A DNA stretch of 64,000 nucleotides. Source: Periplaneta americana (taxonomy: Eukaryota > Arthropoda > Insecta > Blattodea > Blattidae). The first letter of the stretch is position 1. Each line of letters starts with the position of its first letter. This document shows positions 1 through 12,800 of this stretch, piece after piece. Position numbers and translations under genes: made by a program. The notes under the pieces are model-generated. The model was not told the DNA's origin, searched no databases, and worked only from the letters and a program-made list of their open reading frames with translations. The stretch lies in contig NC_091122.1 in the NCBI RefSeq assembly GCF_040183065.1, forward strand, positions 159,241,455-159,305,454, in the 5' to 3' direction.

Positions 1-386
1 AATCAAAACAATATTACAGTACAAAGAAAAGTTACCTAGGTGCTGTATATGTATTAAGTGTAACTAATATTCCATAACAAAACACTTATCGCATTATGCT
101 TTTAAGGTAATAATGGTGAGCAACTTCCTATCATCAGAATATTAAATTATTTTATCCAAATGTGTTGAAGCTGTAGACCTGACATTTTTACAACACATGG
201 GCACGTATCTTTTGCTTATGATGTAACAGTAGTTGCTTTGTTAATTCATTTCCTTACAAACAATTTCCATGAGAATGTTTTCAAAATTTTCAATACACTA
301 TCTCCAGTAATACGTATTTACGGTATATTAGATTTACGAAAACATTCTGTAAGGCTACTAAATAAATAGACCTATATCTGAAAATT

Positions 387-390
<4 letters not shown>

Positions 391-454
<64 letters not shown>

Positions 455-458
455 TATG
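391..458. repeat. (TA)n microsatellite
   Basis: A pure TA run of about 54 bases passes into a short CACA/TATA tail. The surrounding DNA (1-390 and 459-1239) is AT-rich with no coding signal or element boundary that I can see. Confidence 0.95.
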
Positions 459-1239
459 AATGACACTGCGGGGGGCTAGGATAAGTTCCCCGCTACCCTT
501 CAATATACCTTCGCCATAACTCTTCTATATTTTGCCTCAACCGTCATAAAGCAACGTTAATCCGTAACAAGTATCAGGGTTAACAGTAATGCCTACGAAA
601 TGTAAGAGTAGTTCAAAAGTGGCATATGTAAACAGCTGGCGATTTCTACGCAATTACCATACGCCCGCTCCGGTATTCTGCACTTAAGTCTGCGAGGGGA
701 AGTGACTGTAAATCTGACCTGGTTGACCTTCGAACTTCGACCGAATATGATGCGATAATGATTCTCTTCATCAACAAGCAAAATTATTCATTTGCCTATC
801 GTGTGCAGTGTGAAATTTAAGAGTACTTGTACTTTATTGAAGACATTTATAATAAACATATTTATCTTGCAGCTTATGGTATATTAGGCTATAGTTTATT
901 TGTGGAGGTAATAAATCCATACACCTACGTCACCACAGCTGGAACTACGGTTTCTGCATGATAATAATTTGCATACTCACGGACACACTATATATATATA
1001 TTATACTTGTTTCAGTCCTTGTAACAAATATTGGAAAGTGCAGTACATAGCCTCAAGATTCAAAGTTGTCACCCCCACATTTAAAAGTACGAACATTGCA
1101 GAAGATTTGGGAAAAAGAGATAAACAATTACCAACACACGAACTGATTGCTGGTCCGTGAAGAGTCGTGTGATTCTACGATTTGACAAGGTAAGTCTTCG
1201 TAAACATTAATTTTTTGGCCCCATAGAATTATCTGCTAT

Positions 1240-1359
1240 AGTTACCATTAGTTATTAATGGAGAAAAATTCGCTCCGGCGCCGGGAATCGAACAAGGAAC
1301 CCCCAGTTCCACGCACTGGGCGGTCTAACCACTGAGCTACGCCGAGGCTCAATCACTAG
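1240..1359 (-). mobile_element. tRNA-derived SINE
   Basis: On the minus strand the sequence reads as a tRNA-like head: an A-box-like GTAGCTCAGTGGTTAGA, then a B-box-like GTTCGATTCCC, then the module GGCGCCGGAGCGAATTTTTC. The tail module with its ATTAAT flank recurs at 4731-4761, so this is a dispersed family and not a functional tRNA. A second B-box-like stretch at about 1441-1465 on the plus strand may be another fragment. The 1480-2240 interval that follows shows nothing recognisable. Confidence 0.7.
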
Positions 1360-2289
1360 CACCGGATCGAATCTTTCTCCTTTGGTAATTTCCCTTAGTG
1401 GCCTCACTCCATGTTCGACATATATATTGACCCTAGGGGTCACGGGTTCGATCTCCGGCGCCGCACAGTGGTTCCAAACTCAAATCTGACTGGACAAAAG
1501 GTATAAATGTTTGATCTTCAAAACAATATAAATACTGCAGTTCTATAATCCTAAATAGTCGTGTATCTACGATTGTATTCAGTTTTTCATAAAAATTATT
1601 GTGGTCTGCGCAGGAGCAGGTAGAAGTCAAGTGTTCAGCACAGACATACTCTTCTCGTTAGCATCGCCAGGCAAGTTACCTTCGGAACATTGATGTGTGA
1701 AGATATATTGCCAATCCCCTTCGAGTTTCGATGAATAAAACTACAGGTATTTCCCTACATATTTAGTGCATTTTGGAACTTTAACATTGTGTTATTTAGT
1801 TATAAAACTCATTAAAACACAGAGAAGTGTTCCATGAAAATTTTTAAAATTTTATTTGCTGTAGCAGACCCGCAAAAGCAAAGGCCACAAAAGGCCACTG
1901 TCAAAGCAGGTTCAGCGTTTACACTAGTCATTTAGGTATGTAATTATAAAGGTTTTATAACCAACTTCAACCACCTTCTCCTTTTATTTATATTTTAGTA
2001 ATGGTGGACGGAATTCTAAGAAGAGAACTAGTTGACATTTCGTGAAAAGAAAATAATATTTTAAGAAGATTAGCCTGTATGTTTGAGTATGTATTAATGA
2101 AAATGGTTTAGGAGATTCTGAGGGACATGATCGTAAATTGGTGCAGAAAAAAGTGCTGAATTCTGAATGAAACTTAAAGAGCAATGGACTAATTGCCTCT
2201 ATGTATTACAACATTTTCTTAAGGAAATACAAGGATTGGTTAAGTGTTAAAATGACTTTTTAAAAAAAATAGACTGTGTCTATCAACGA

Positions 2290-2709
2290 AAAAACAAAGA
2301 TCGTCCACAAAAGCCGTTTCGTGAATGTGCTGAGAAAAGTCAGAAAAGGAAGCTGACCTTTGGTGGAAACAAACTTGGTTGATGAGATTGCTCTTGTCGC
2401 AGAAATCGATTTAAGACCAACATATAGGCCTGATGCAGCAGAAATGGTAAAGCAAGTGTTAAGTTTTTACTCAGAAAGGACCACGAAAATGAATGAAAGA
2501 AAAGAAAACAAGATCGCTTACGTAAAGAAATGGGACTTCTTGTCGACATTCCTAAACCAGAATTTGGTACGACTAATGACGGGATTAGCGCGCGGAGGTT
2601 CTTCAGGTTTGGCATCAGAAGCTACTGGCGTAGATGAAGGCTTAATTCGGTGATTTGGAACCATCTTTAAAACCAGTGGTCGTCATTTCGTTACTCGCGA
2701 ATCAACCCC

Positions 2710-2715
<6 letters not shown>
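2290..2715 (+). pseudogene. decayed transposon-associated coding fragment
   Basis: Translated pieces in shifting frames include a basic FRECAEKSQKRK stretch near 2320, YRPDAAEMVKQVLSFY near 2430, and near 2550 a PEFGTTNDGISARRFF segment whose continuation needs a frame change. The pattern resembles a family of invertebrate transposon-linked proteins (NTARRFF / ITGVDxxLIxRF), but I cannot name it. No single frame reads through. The call rests on motif resemblance only. Confidence 0.3.
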
Positions 2716-2742
<27 letters not shown>

Positions 2743-3765
2743 TTTATTAATACTATACACTTGAGCTACATTAGGCATTGCAGCCCGAAAGAGCAGAAGC
2801 TCGTGCTCGGGCGCAGTTCAGATCAGTTATACAAAATATATCACAAAATTACGAGAGTTCATTGAGCACAATCACATTAATAAATGGTAAAATACATACA
2901 GCATGTAATAACAGGGTCTATATACAAGTAGAAAATACAGAAGTACATGAATATTAGAGTAACAATTTTAACTCAATTGGCTTAAACAATTAAATAATTA
3001 ATCTGATTTGTTTCTTAAATCTATGTGTGTTAAGTGTACTTAGCTCAGGGTAAGCTCTAATTAATGTATTATATATTTTGGGTCCAAAATTTCTGCTGTG
3101 TTTTAATCCAGCAGTTGTGTGGCATTTGGGAGTATTTAGAAAGAAACTGTAGTTTTGTCTCGTCTGGTATTCATGAGGATCATATTTAAATTTATTGTGG
3201 TTTTTATGGAAGTAAATCAGCAATTTTTGTTTATAAATTTGTTCTAGATTTGATACGCCAAATTCCTGAAAAATTAATTTTGTTGGGTAATCAAAAGGTT
3301 TATATAGACAAATTTTGATAATTCTTTTTTGGAGCAGATTTAAAGGACGGAGAGTCGATTTTGCCATTCCTCCCCAACCTAAAATACCATACTGAATTAT
3401 TGATTGAAACAGAGCTAAGTACACAGTACGCGGAACATAAACAGGTAAATAAGAGCGTAGAATGGAAAATTTGTGGATTGTTTTACGCAATCTGTTACAC
3501 AGAAAGGAGATATGCTTGTCCCATTTTAAATGTTGGTCAATAATAATGCCTAAATATTTAACTTGTGAGGATATACTCAAAGCGTTACATGAGCAAGTAG
3601 GTAGGTTACAATCATGTATAGTTATACTTATATTATTATTTATTTCTAGTTGCTCAAGGCCATGTGATGTTAATGAAAATGGTATTAATTTTGTTTTAGA
3701 AACGTTCAAAGAAAGTAAGTGAGCATCCAAATATACAAGCAGGGCGGAGGGGTAAGGCATGATTT
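2708..3765 (-). mobile_element. 5'-truncated LINE with (TTA)n tail
   Basis: The minus strand carries the end of a reverse transcriptase ORF (stop at 2990), a 3' untranslated part and a (TTA)n tail at 2708-2745. The 3' untranslated segment near 2780-2830 resembles 14990-15030, so a second copy of the family lies in intron 3. The left flank has CCCCTTA and a similar CCCCTTA occurs near 3771, which may be a short target duplication. The upstream end is truncated. Confidence 0.75.
2990..3750 (-). pseudogene. LINE reverse transcriptase C-terminal part
   Basis: This open frame reads from about 3750 down to the stop at 2990. It shows the post-catalytic part of a jockey/CR1-type reverse transcriptase: an N-VSKTK motif, then KYLGIIID followed by HLKWDKHI, then YLALFQSIIQYGILGWGG, then LLQKRIIKICLY, and a basic end. 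These are the thumb and connection motifs that follow the YxDD box in non-LTR retrotransposons. The YxDD box and endonuclease are absent, so it is a dead 5'-truncated copy. The first ~35 residues of the longer open frame, up to 3859, come from flanking DNA and are not part of the LINE. Confidence 0.75.
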
Positions 3766-4719
3766 CCCTCCCCTTAGCCAACACTTGTTCATTCAACGTT
3801 AAGCAATCTGGATATCCTCCTCTCCTACATTCCCTTTTGCTGCGTATTGCGGGCTGCATTTTATATGACGTAATCTTTGCCGACCATTGCTTAAAACAAT
3901 CGCCAGTGGGAGAGTTTGAAAAAAATACTGTTTGGGCACTGTAGAATTATACATCCAGAAATATAAGTGGTATTATATGCCGCAAAGTGTGCATAAAATA
4001 CTTATCCATGATGCGCTGTTGATAAAGGAAGCCGTACTTTTGTTGGGATGATGTCCGAGGAACCCCAACAACTCCGATATAAAGACTACAAGAATTTCAG
4101 GGAATAAGCTTATTACGCGCGCAGATTTTGTAGAGCCGATACGACGATGGATTTGATGGAATTTCCTCTGGTCCGATGGTAAGCAGTCTTCGTATCTAAC
4201 GCCAAAAGAGTAGAAAAAGTGTATCTTCTGTTGTAGATGTACTGAGACTGCTCCAGGATCACGATGGTGATGATGATGATGATTATGTTTGAAAATTAAT
4301 AGAGTTACAACTCTCTAAAATATCTGTAAATATTTCAAATGTAGGTTTATTTAACCAGAGTTAGCGGTTTTGTTAAAATTGTATTAATATATAGGCTATT
4401 TTATTTTAAAAATTAAATGATATTTGACTCAATATCTACGACTGTTGTGTATTTTTAGCATCTTTCACACATTAAAATTAAATAGAAAGTATATAATGCA
4501 TTTGTGATTTCGTTCCAATCCCTGCGAAAATCAGTTTTGTAAAATTATTATAATTCTTTAAAATTCAACCCTTGTGAAAGGGTGGTTTATTTTATCCAAT
4601 CGTAATCAGAGTTTACACGCAAATGCAAAATGCCAATTGTGACCTATATACAAAATTTTATGAAAATCCGTTAGAAACGAGGAGAGTTATTAATTTTGTC
4701 CTGCTAGATTTGTATTTCG

Positions 4720-4765
4720 AACCACTGTGCGCCGGAGCGAATTTTTCTCCATTAATAACCAAAGA
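4720..4765 (+). repeat. SINE tail fragment
   Basis: The stretch GCGCCGGAGCGAATTTTTC with its ATTAATAACC flank matches the tail of the SINE at 1240-1359 in the opposite orientation. Only the 3' portion survives. The preceding 3870-4715 interval holds nothing I can assign. Confidence 0.55.
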
Positions 4766-4874
4766 TAAGTCTTGCTACGTTATCTACGAGAACAAGTTCA
4801 TAATTGATAGCAAGCATAAGACTTTTGCATGAGAAATTCCAGTCATTTCTTTTGTTTTGTTATATTGCATCAAC

Positions 4875-5853
4875 TTACAGCAGAGTCCGTATAGGCCAGT
4901 TTCTATCTGATGCTTTTCCATGCGGCCTAATGCAGGGAGATGCACTATCACCTTTACTTTTTAACTTCGCTCTAGAATATGCCATTAGGAAAGTTCAGGA
5001 TAACACAGAGGGTTTGGAATTGAACGGGTTACATCAGCTTCTTGTCTATGCAGATGACGTGAATATGTTAGGAGAAAATTCACAAACAATTAGGGAAAAC
5101 GCGGAAATTCTTGTTGAAGCAAGTAGAGCGATAGGGTTGGAAGTAAATCCCGAAAAGACTAAGTATATGATTATGTCTCGTGACCAGAATATTGTACGAA
5201 ATGGAACTATAAAAATTGGAGATTTATCCTTCGAAGAGGTGGAAAAATTCAAATATCTTGGAGCAACAGTAACAAATATAAATGACACTCGGGAGGAAAT
5301 TAAACGCAGAATAAATATGGGAAATGCCTGTTATTATTCGGTTGAGAAGCTTTTGTCATCTAGTCTCCTGTCAAAAAGTCTGAAAGTTAGAATTTATAAA
5401 ACAGTTATATTACCGGTTGTTCTGTATGGTTGTGAAACTTGGGCTCTCACTCTGAGAGAGGAACAGAGGTTAAGGGTGTTTGAGAATAAGGTTCTTAGGA
5501 AAATATTTGGGGCTAAGAGGGATGAAGTTACAGGAGAATGGAGAAAGTTACACAACGCAGAGCTGCATGCATTGTATTCTTCACCTGACATAATTAGGAA
5601 CATAAAATCCAGACGTTTGAGATGGGCAGGGCATGTAGCACGTATGGGCGAATCCAGAAATGCATATAGAGTGTTAGTTGGGAGGCCGGAGGGAAAGAGA
5701 CCTTTGGGGAGGCCGAGACGTAGATGGGAAGATAATATTAAAATTGATTTGAGGGAGGTAGGATATGATGGTAGAGACTGGATTAATCTTGATCAGGATA
5801 GGGACCAATGGTGGGCTTATATGAGGGCGGCAATGAACCTACGGGTTCCTTAA
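4875..5853 (+). pseudogene. LINE reverse transcriptase, N-terminally truncated
   Basis: The frame is open from the element's left edge to the stop at 5851-5853. It contains the RT core [14 protein letters not shown], then [13 protein letters not shown] (the YADD catalytic box), then [29 protein letters not shown] and a terminal [12 protein letters not shown] segment ending MNLRVP. These are standard for non-LTR retrotransposon ORF2 of arthropods. The endonuclease and the N-terminal half of the RT are missing, so it cannot be autonomous. An upstream TTG-initiated extension to 4804 lies in flanking DNA and should not be counted as the start. Confidence 0.85.
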
Positions 5854-5871
5854 ATCCAGTAAGTAAGTAAG
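4875..5871 (+). mobile_element. 5'-truncated LINE, (AAGT)n tail, 14-bp TSD
   Basis: A perfect 14-bp direct repeat, TATATTGCATCAAC, flanks the element at 4861-4874 and 5872-5885. The 3' end has a short (AAGT)n tail just after the ORF stop. The insert carries about 325 codons of reverse transcriptase and is cut at its 5' end, as expected from target-primed reverse transcription. The same family recurs at 50457-51449, 54340-54480 and 63930-64000. The uninterrupted frame and exact duplication suggest a fairly recent insertion. Confidence 0.9.
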
Positions 5872-5885
5872 TATATTGCATCAAC

Positions 5886-7084
5886 GCCACCCGTTCACAG
5901 AACTATTTTTCGTTTCATCCTTTCAGAAGTACGACACATACAAAAATAATATCAACGTGCTACAGACGCTTACCGGGAGAGATTTCTGTTGCAGGCCGTC
6001 TCCGTGCAACAAAGGACATTCACTGCGAAAAATATCCACCCAGGTGGGTACCGAGCCCATAACATGGCCTATGCTTATCGTAGAAGTTGCCCTTACACGT
6101 TACTAATCACGACTTTTATACCTAACTAGTGGCTTGTGCAGCGAATGCTGCAAACTAAGTTCGTTAGAAGGTCAATTTTTTCATATTTATTTTCAACGAA
6201 GAATACCAGGCATTTTGAAAGTTATTTGCTTCCATAATAATGAAACATACCCCTCTGAATGGTTTTTTATGCCAAACACTTTTTCTTGAACCTATCCGCC
6301 TTCAGTTTTTGAGTTTCAACTCGAAATCGCAAGTAACAATGTCAGGACGATCAGTGGGTTTTTCATGTGGGAGTTAAGCAATAGTTATTTCAGGTCATTG
6401 TGGATAGTAGGTGGAAGTTAAAAAATGTCAGGTTTGCTATGCTTTCGAACAATAGACATAGCATCTTGGTATAGCTCCTGCATGTTTCGTAAACTACCTT
6501 GAAATGTAGAGGGTAAAATCATTTTATCTTGCTAAGAGATCTTGCTGAAATGATCGGGAGACTACAAAATCCTGTAGGCCTTTTATTTTATCAGTAAGTA
6601 ATACCTTTTGGTCTTTCCTTAGGAACTCTAATTTTTGCGCTCTCTCGAGCCAATACTGAAGAGAATCACGCATATAAATATCTACTCCACATCGCAATTA
6701 AATATATGAAAAAGACTCAACCCCACTTGATTAATAACTATAAAAATATTTGATTTTTAATAACAATATTATTATCTTACGTAAGTTTTGTACTTTATAT
6801 ATAGCCGCCACTCGGTAAATTATAGAAATGAAGATTTAATTTAAGATATTCTCTACATCTACTTACATAACGCCAAAAAGTTTCACTTTCATATCGTCAA
6901 TATAGCATTAATATGTATAATTAATGAAAAATAGTCACAGCATGGCATTAACTATAATACTATTTAATTTCTAATGTTAATAATGTCATCAAACCACCTC
7001 AAATTTTGTAGTTTCTAATGTCCAATACACAGCTGTACTCAGAAAATTACACACCACAGAATCAGACCTGTAAATTATTTTCAG
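5886..7084. other. no recognisable feature
   Basis: This is AT-rich sequence with scattered stops in all frames. I see no exon, repeat boundary or RNA gene in it. A 5' untranslated exon of the acyl-CoA synthetase could lie here or further upstream, but nothing marks it. Confidence 0.5.
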
Positions 7085-7087
7085 TAA

Positions 7088-7284
7088 AGGCTGGTTCACA
7101 ATAAACCGGGAGTGGAAACGACAACGAGAACGAGAACGAAAATATTGCTAAAATAAATGTATTTAAATGTGAGCATTCACAATAATTAATAGTGAATGCT
7201 CACATTTAAATACATTTATTTTAGCAATATTTTCGTTCTCGTTCTCGTTGTCGTTTCTATTCCCGGTTTATTTTGAACCAGCCT
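7088..7284. mobile_element. near-perfect palindromic MITE
   Basis: Two arms of about 95 bp are almost exact reverse complements, from AGGCTGGTTCACAATAAACC at the left to its complement at the right, with a very short centre near 7187. TAA flanks both ends (7085-7087 and 7285-7287), a possible 3-bp target duplication. A single left arm of the same family occurs at 9384-9480. No ORF is present. Confidence 0.85.
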
Positions 7285-7738
7285 TAAGTCTTAAAGTTTT
7301 TAATAACCAATTTAATTTGAGCTCTAATATGTCAGCATTCTTGCAGATCATGGTCTTCGTGTAATATTGTTTACTGTAGTGTGTGTTTTGTTTTATTCTG
7401 AAATGCAATTAATAGTGACGACATATGGATCTTAGAAAATAGGAACATTATGTTGAAAAGTTGACATTTCACTGAAAACTGCTATTTTTCTGAAAAACTT
7501 TGGGTTCCAAGCTTCAAAATGAGGGGTCATTTAATAAAATCCGTTCAGCCGTTTTCCCGTAATTTCCATTACAAGTTCAAACTATATATAGATAATTAGG
7601 AAGGATAAATGTTTTTAAAAAGTGTAAAGTAGTACCGTCTTTTTTTTTTTAACCTTCACTTATTGTTCTTGTCACCCCTCCTCCCACCGTCTTTAGATTT
7701 TATCATTCACTGAACGATATTATCCCTTAAACTTGCAG

Positions 7739-7747
7739 TAGCAGAAA
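7739..7747 (+). promoter_or_regulatory. 5' UTR remainder behind a splice acceptor
   Basis: The sequence ACTTGCAG ends at 7738, only 9 bases before the start codon. The same arrangement (ACTTGCAG, 9 bases, ATG) occurs in the paralogue at 56967-56983, and a TATAG acceptor dinucleotide sits at the equivalent place in the decayed copy. This suggests that the ATG exon is preceded by a non-coding first exon and that the promoter lies further upstream, unseen. Confidence 0.5.
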
Positions 7748-7942
7748 ATGCATTGTCGAAGAAGCCTTCTGAGATGTGGATTGCAGCTCTTGAGAAGACA
7801 GGAGAATCGCCGTCTTCTTAGTCTGTCTCCGGCCGTCACACAAATCGTCAAGTCGGCGTATCCTGACGTCACTGTGCCAACTGTGTCCCTGCCAGAGTAC
7901 GTGTGGAGCAGAATCGACGAGTGGCCGGATAAAGTTGCCCTC
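7748..7942 (+). CDS. exon 1 of acyl-CoA synthetase (residues 1-65)
   Basis: It begins at the ATG of [11 protein letters not shown] and ends at ...WPDKVAL before donor GTAAGT at 7943, phase 0. It contains the basic leader and the conserved start of the adenylation domain ([20 protein letters not shown]). The start is supported by the paralogous exon at 56984, which has the same ATG and no conserved coding upstream of it. Confidence 0.92.
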
Positions 7943-9809
7943 GTAAGTTGAAAACATAGGTAGAAAATTAAAATTAAACGTTTTCTTGGAATCAGTATAT
8001 TTTTATCTGATTGTTTAACGACGCAGTATCAATTGCTAGGTCATTTAGCGTCGATGAAAATATTTGCGATAGCAAGATGGTATCTGGCGAGATGTGGCCA
8101 GGACGCTATAAATGACCTGATATTCCCCTTGTGGTTTTGGAACATCTCGGAAAAGAGTCCAACCCATGCCCGAGTGCAACTTCGGATCAGCTAACAAATG
8201 CGCCTGCCTAATGAGGTACGAAAAACTGAATCAGTAATTTCATTTTGTTACGAGTTTGTCCGATAAGCAAGCTACAATAAAATAAAGTTTGAATGGGCCG
8301 TCAATGCTTATCTGTATTTTGTAACAATATTACAATTTATTAATCACATGAACGTTTTCGGCACATGTGCGTGCCATCTTCAGATGTTGGAAAATATACT
8401 ACATATTAACAATGCCATAATGGTTACACATGCTGTCGACATAACCGTTATATTTAGCCTATACATAAATGACCTTATTGCAATACACCCATTGCCAGTT
8501 AAAATAATTATAGCATACAATACTAAGTAAAACAATTAAAAACAGTCGATTAAAACATTATCCTTTCGTAATGGATTATAGTTCACATAATTAATAAACA
8601 TTTTAAATAAATAAAAGCTGACAGTTATGACGTTATCAGATGAAGTAGAATGACTTCAAATATCAAGTTAATTACCTAGTTGCACATTAATAGACTACCA
8701 GGTAAGATAGATATAATCAGAATAACAAATAGAATTTGAGCCATAAATTACGTCTATTAATAGGCGATGTTCATTGATTGCTTAATGTCATTCACAGTCA
8801 CATATGATAAACACTTGGAAAAGTTGGTCATGGCGTGTAAGATACTTGCGTATTATGGATTCCAGTTATTAGGTGTTTTAGTACAATGATGTTGTTTTCT
8901 TCTGCCGACTTAAGTTTTTACAATTTCTTACAATGTCGCGTTGTCACTTTCCGATTTTCAGATTTCCAACATCTGAAGGTGGCACACACATGTGCCGAAA
9001 ACGTTCATGTGATTAATAAATTGTAACATCGTTACAAAATACAGATAAGCATTGACGGCCCATTCAAACTTTATTTTATTGAATCAGTAATATTCAACAC
9101 ATGATTGTCTAACTTAATTCCACAAGGAACTTTAGTATTATTAGATCGTCTCATAAGTAATCTCGGCTTTTTATGTTTGGTCTTTTGTAAGATTTTAAAT
9201 ATTTTCTTTAGTTGGGTAATGTAATTCACATGACGCTATGGTTATTATTAGGGGAAGGATTCATATGCACTAAAAACGGCAAAATATGCATGCACGTATG
9301 GACTTTAAAACAAGCATTTATGCACTAAAAATAACAAAATATGCACTTTTAAATAAAAAAATTACTTTATTTTAAGCAAATAAAGGCTGGTTCACAATAA
9401 ACCGGAAATGGAAACGACAACGAGAACGGAAATGTTAAAATAAATATATTTAAATGTGAGCGTTCACAATAGTTAATTGTTAATGTAGTTAATGTAGTTA
9501 ACATTAGCGTTATGATGTAGAAATGGATGATGTGAAATATTTTACATATGCGCCCTTGGTTTCAACCGATGTTGAACGCAGTTTTTTCGCATACAAGGTT
9601 ATACTATCCGACACTCGGCGGTCATTTTCATTTGAAACTTTGAAAATGAATGTTGTTGTTTATTGCAGCAGCAACCGAAACCACGCAAATATGCAAGAAA
9701 AGTAAGGTACGGAATAGATGTGATAAATAAATTAATGTAACAGTTAAATAAAGGGAAAGCAAATTGTACGCCATATACGTTTTCGGCATTCTAAAACTGT
9801 AATGTAGAA

Positions 9810-9868
<59 letters not shown>

Positions 9869-12800
9869 TTTTCAGACTTATGTTTTACCACATTTGTGAC
9901 AATTTAAGTATGATTTCCAAAAATTATTCTTAACCTCACCAGCATTTTATACCTTTTCGATATTAACCCTTATATACAATAATTGTAGCCTATTGTCTTG
10001 ATTTTATAATACGCAATAATCATATACAAAACACGGAACGTGCTTGCTTAGGCGTGTGTCAAATTCGCTTCCGCTGCCTGTACTTGAAACACGTCGACTA
10101 CATTCTGTCCGTCGTCGTGTGTTCACCTTCAATCTAATAGAAATATACCGATGCCACGGCCCTAGTTATCAGATAGTGGGCGTGAAAGTATGACGTCATT
10201 CTCAACTCGAGAACAGAAACACTATGTTTTGAATGTTGCCTGTCTTTAAGTTATCTTTTATCACATTCTGAGAATTACACCAGGTCGGGAACCACTGGTT
10301 TAGGAGAAACACAAAACAATGTAATTTTTGCGAAATTGCCTTTTACCACCTCACTCGTAAATAACTAAATTCTGTCACATTTAATTCGTAGGAGTGCAGC
10401 ATCACCGGACGAAACTACACGTACGCAGAAGCGAGAGAACTCTCTCGACGGTTCGCAGCATCGCTGTACAGAATTGGTCTGCAACCCGGCGATACAATAG
10501 CCATCATAATGCCCAACTTTCCTGAATGGCCTATCATCTTCCTGGGAGCCCTCGAAGCGGGGATTGTTGTCACTACACTCAACCCGACCTCCACAGCTGG
10601 TTTGTATGGAGATACAGTGAGACCTGTATTGAACGATCAGAGAGGTCTTAAAAATGAGTATCACGAAGCTGAACGAATAATCATTTCTAATATTACTTTT
10701 ATGCTCGACCATGCCGAAATGTAGTAATTATACACCTGGTAGCAGACCTTTAATGCATGTCATTAAAGTACACCTACTCATTAAAGGTCAGGTCTTTCAG
10801 CCAATGACGACTCAGGTTACAACTGTTCAGCCAATGACAGGTCAGCTTTCTACCGTTATAAAACCGCAAGTTTCGATTATTCTCGGATATGCAATGGAAA
10901 GAGAATTAGCGAAAAGTCACGGAGGCTGGATATCCAATACTGTCGCAGAAGGTTATGTTCTGTTACTATAATAATTAGCGGTAATTGTAAATAATATTCA
11001 AATAAATTCAATTTGTCATCTCGTTTTTCAATGTCTAATTTTATTTCAGTGTTATCTCTGTAGGTTCTTATGGCCTAGCAAGGTCAATGTGGACATCTGT
11101 TCCTCGGAAAAAATCAATACTTTCGCGTCTGCGCACATCTCACAACATACGGGACATTGCTCCAGGTCAGATACAATAAAATTAATAATATCAAGTTAGA
11201 AACATGGTCGAGCATAAAAAGTCGTATGAAACTCGCCTATAATGGTAATTAAGAAGCTCGTATGAAAATTATGAAACTCGCTTGCGCTCGTTTCATAAAT
11301 ATCCATACTCACTTCTTAATTACCTTCATTATAGGCTCGTTGCATAATGTACTATTATATTATGTAATCAAGGCTAGAACGGCTAGACTAGAGCGTCGGC
11401 TTTCCACGCTGGTAACTCCTTAGTGGTAGGTTTTCCGGTAGGAATACCTGTTTACTTTACCGGTATTCCACAATTACTCCATTAATCATTATACGGTGTT
11501 ACGAAGTTCGCCTCCTGTAGTGCACTAAGGGCAACGCCTTCGTGGTGGCTGAAAGAACTACATTGAAAAGTAGTGTTTTATAATGGGATACTAAGGATAT
11601 TCCCTTCGTTCAGTTTTCTGTACTACCACATTCAAATTTACTTTTGTATACCTGAAACTGCATTTGAAGAAGTTCACGTAAGTAAACAATAAAGGTTTAC
11701 AAATTTTTGTCACTCAAGAAGGAGGAATTCTTTCTTACCTGTGTTGGAACAAGTAAAATCTTCCACTAAAATCGTAACGAAAACTAGAAATAATTTTGCA
11801 TGTAATAATTAGTTTCCCTTGGGAAATACTTTTTCCTTCTACAGTAGCCTATGTAATACAAACAATCACGAAGAAAGTTGTGTGCACAGAGACAGAAATG
11901 GCATGTCCGAAACCATTTCCTCGATACAGGTCGCCAGGAACATCCTTCATGCACATCGTTAACAGTATAATACCATTAGCTCCGAATTTGTCCCGGATAC
12001 TCGCAACTGTTGAACGTGTCAGCAGCATTGTTTGAAACTCGTTCCGCCATTGTCGCGTACATCGTCAATTTTTCGAACTTATAATACGACTTCAAAATCG
12101 TCTTCCGTTGTTCGAACGACAACCTTGCATCTGCCATTTTGTTGTCACACTACACCTGCGCGCTCATCTGATCACTGTCAACTATAGTGAGGGTCACATA
12201 AGAACAGTTCCTAAACAGCAAATACGAGTATTGCAGTCTTGCCAACTGTTACCAGATATCATACAATCCTACGTACTAAATGAATTGTTTACTTACCGTA
12301 CTTTATGTTGGAAAGTTATTCTAAATAATTCAATAATTTGTAACATATTTCGTAGGCAAACTATACGGGAAAGGGAATAACATGTCAAGTATTTTGTCTG
12401 GCAATACGAAATTCGTTGGTTTGACTAAACAATTGACTCACGAGACCTAACCTAAAAATGTAGTAGGCCCACTATCTCCGAAAACTTACCTGACTATAGT
12501 CTTGAATTATAACCACAACGCAACACATAAAATAACTATTATGTATTAATATTAATACTGATATTAATGAATTATTAGTATGTTCAAATTTCACTAGCTT
12601 CCAGTATTCGGCTCAGAAATCTAGTACAATTTTAATTTCATGGAGCTCTAGTGCCAACAGATATTTACGATATTTGTCTCAGCTGCCAACATACCAATTA
12701 CAAAATCACTAACATTTGTCAGTATCGAAATTCGAAACGAAGTTGGCAAAAGAAAATTCAACCTGCAAACTAGAAAATCACCACAATCCACTAGCATATG

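Noticed and set aside
2340..2615. 91-aa minus-strand frame
   Set aside because: Antisense to the recognisable NTARRFF-like fragment; low-complexity hydrophobic content.
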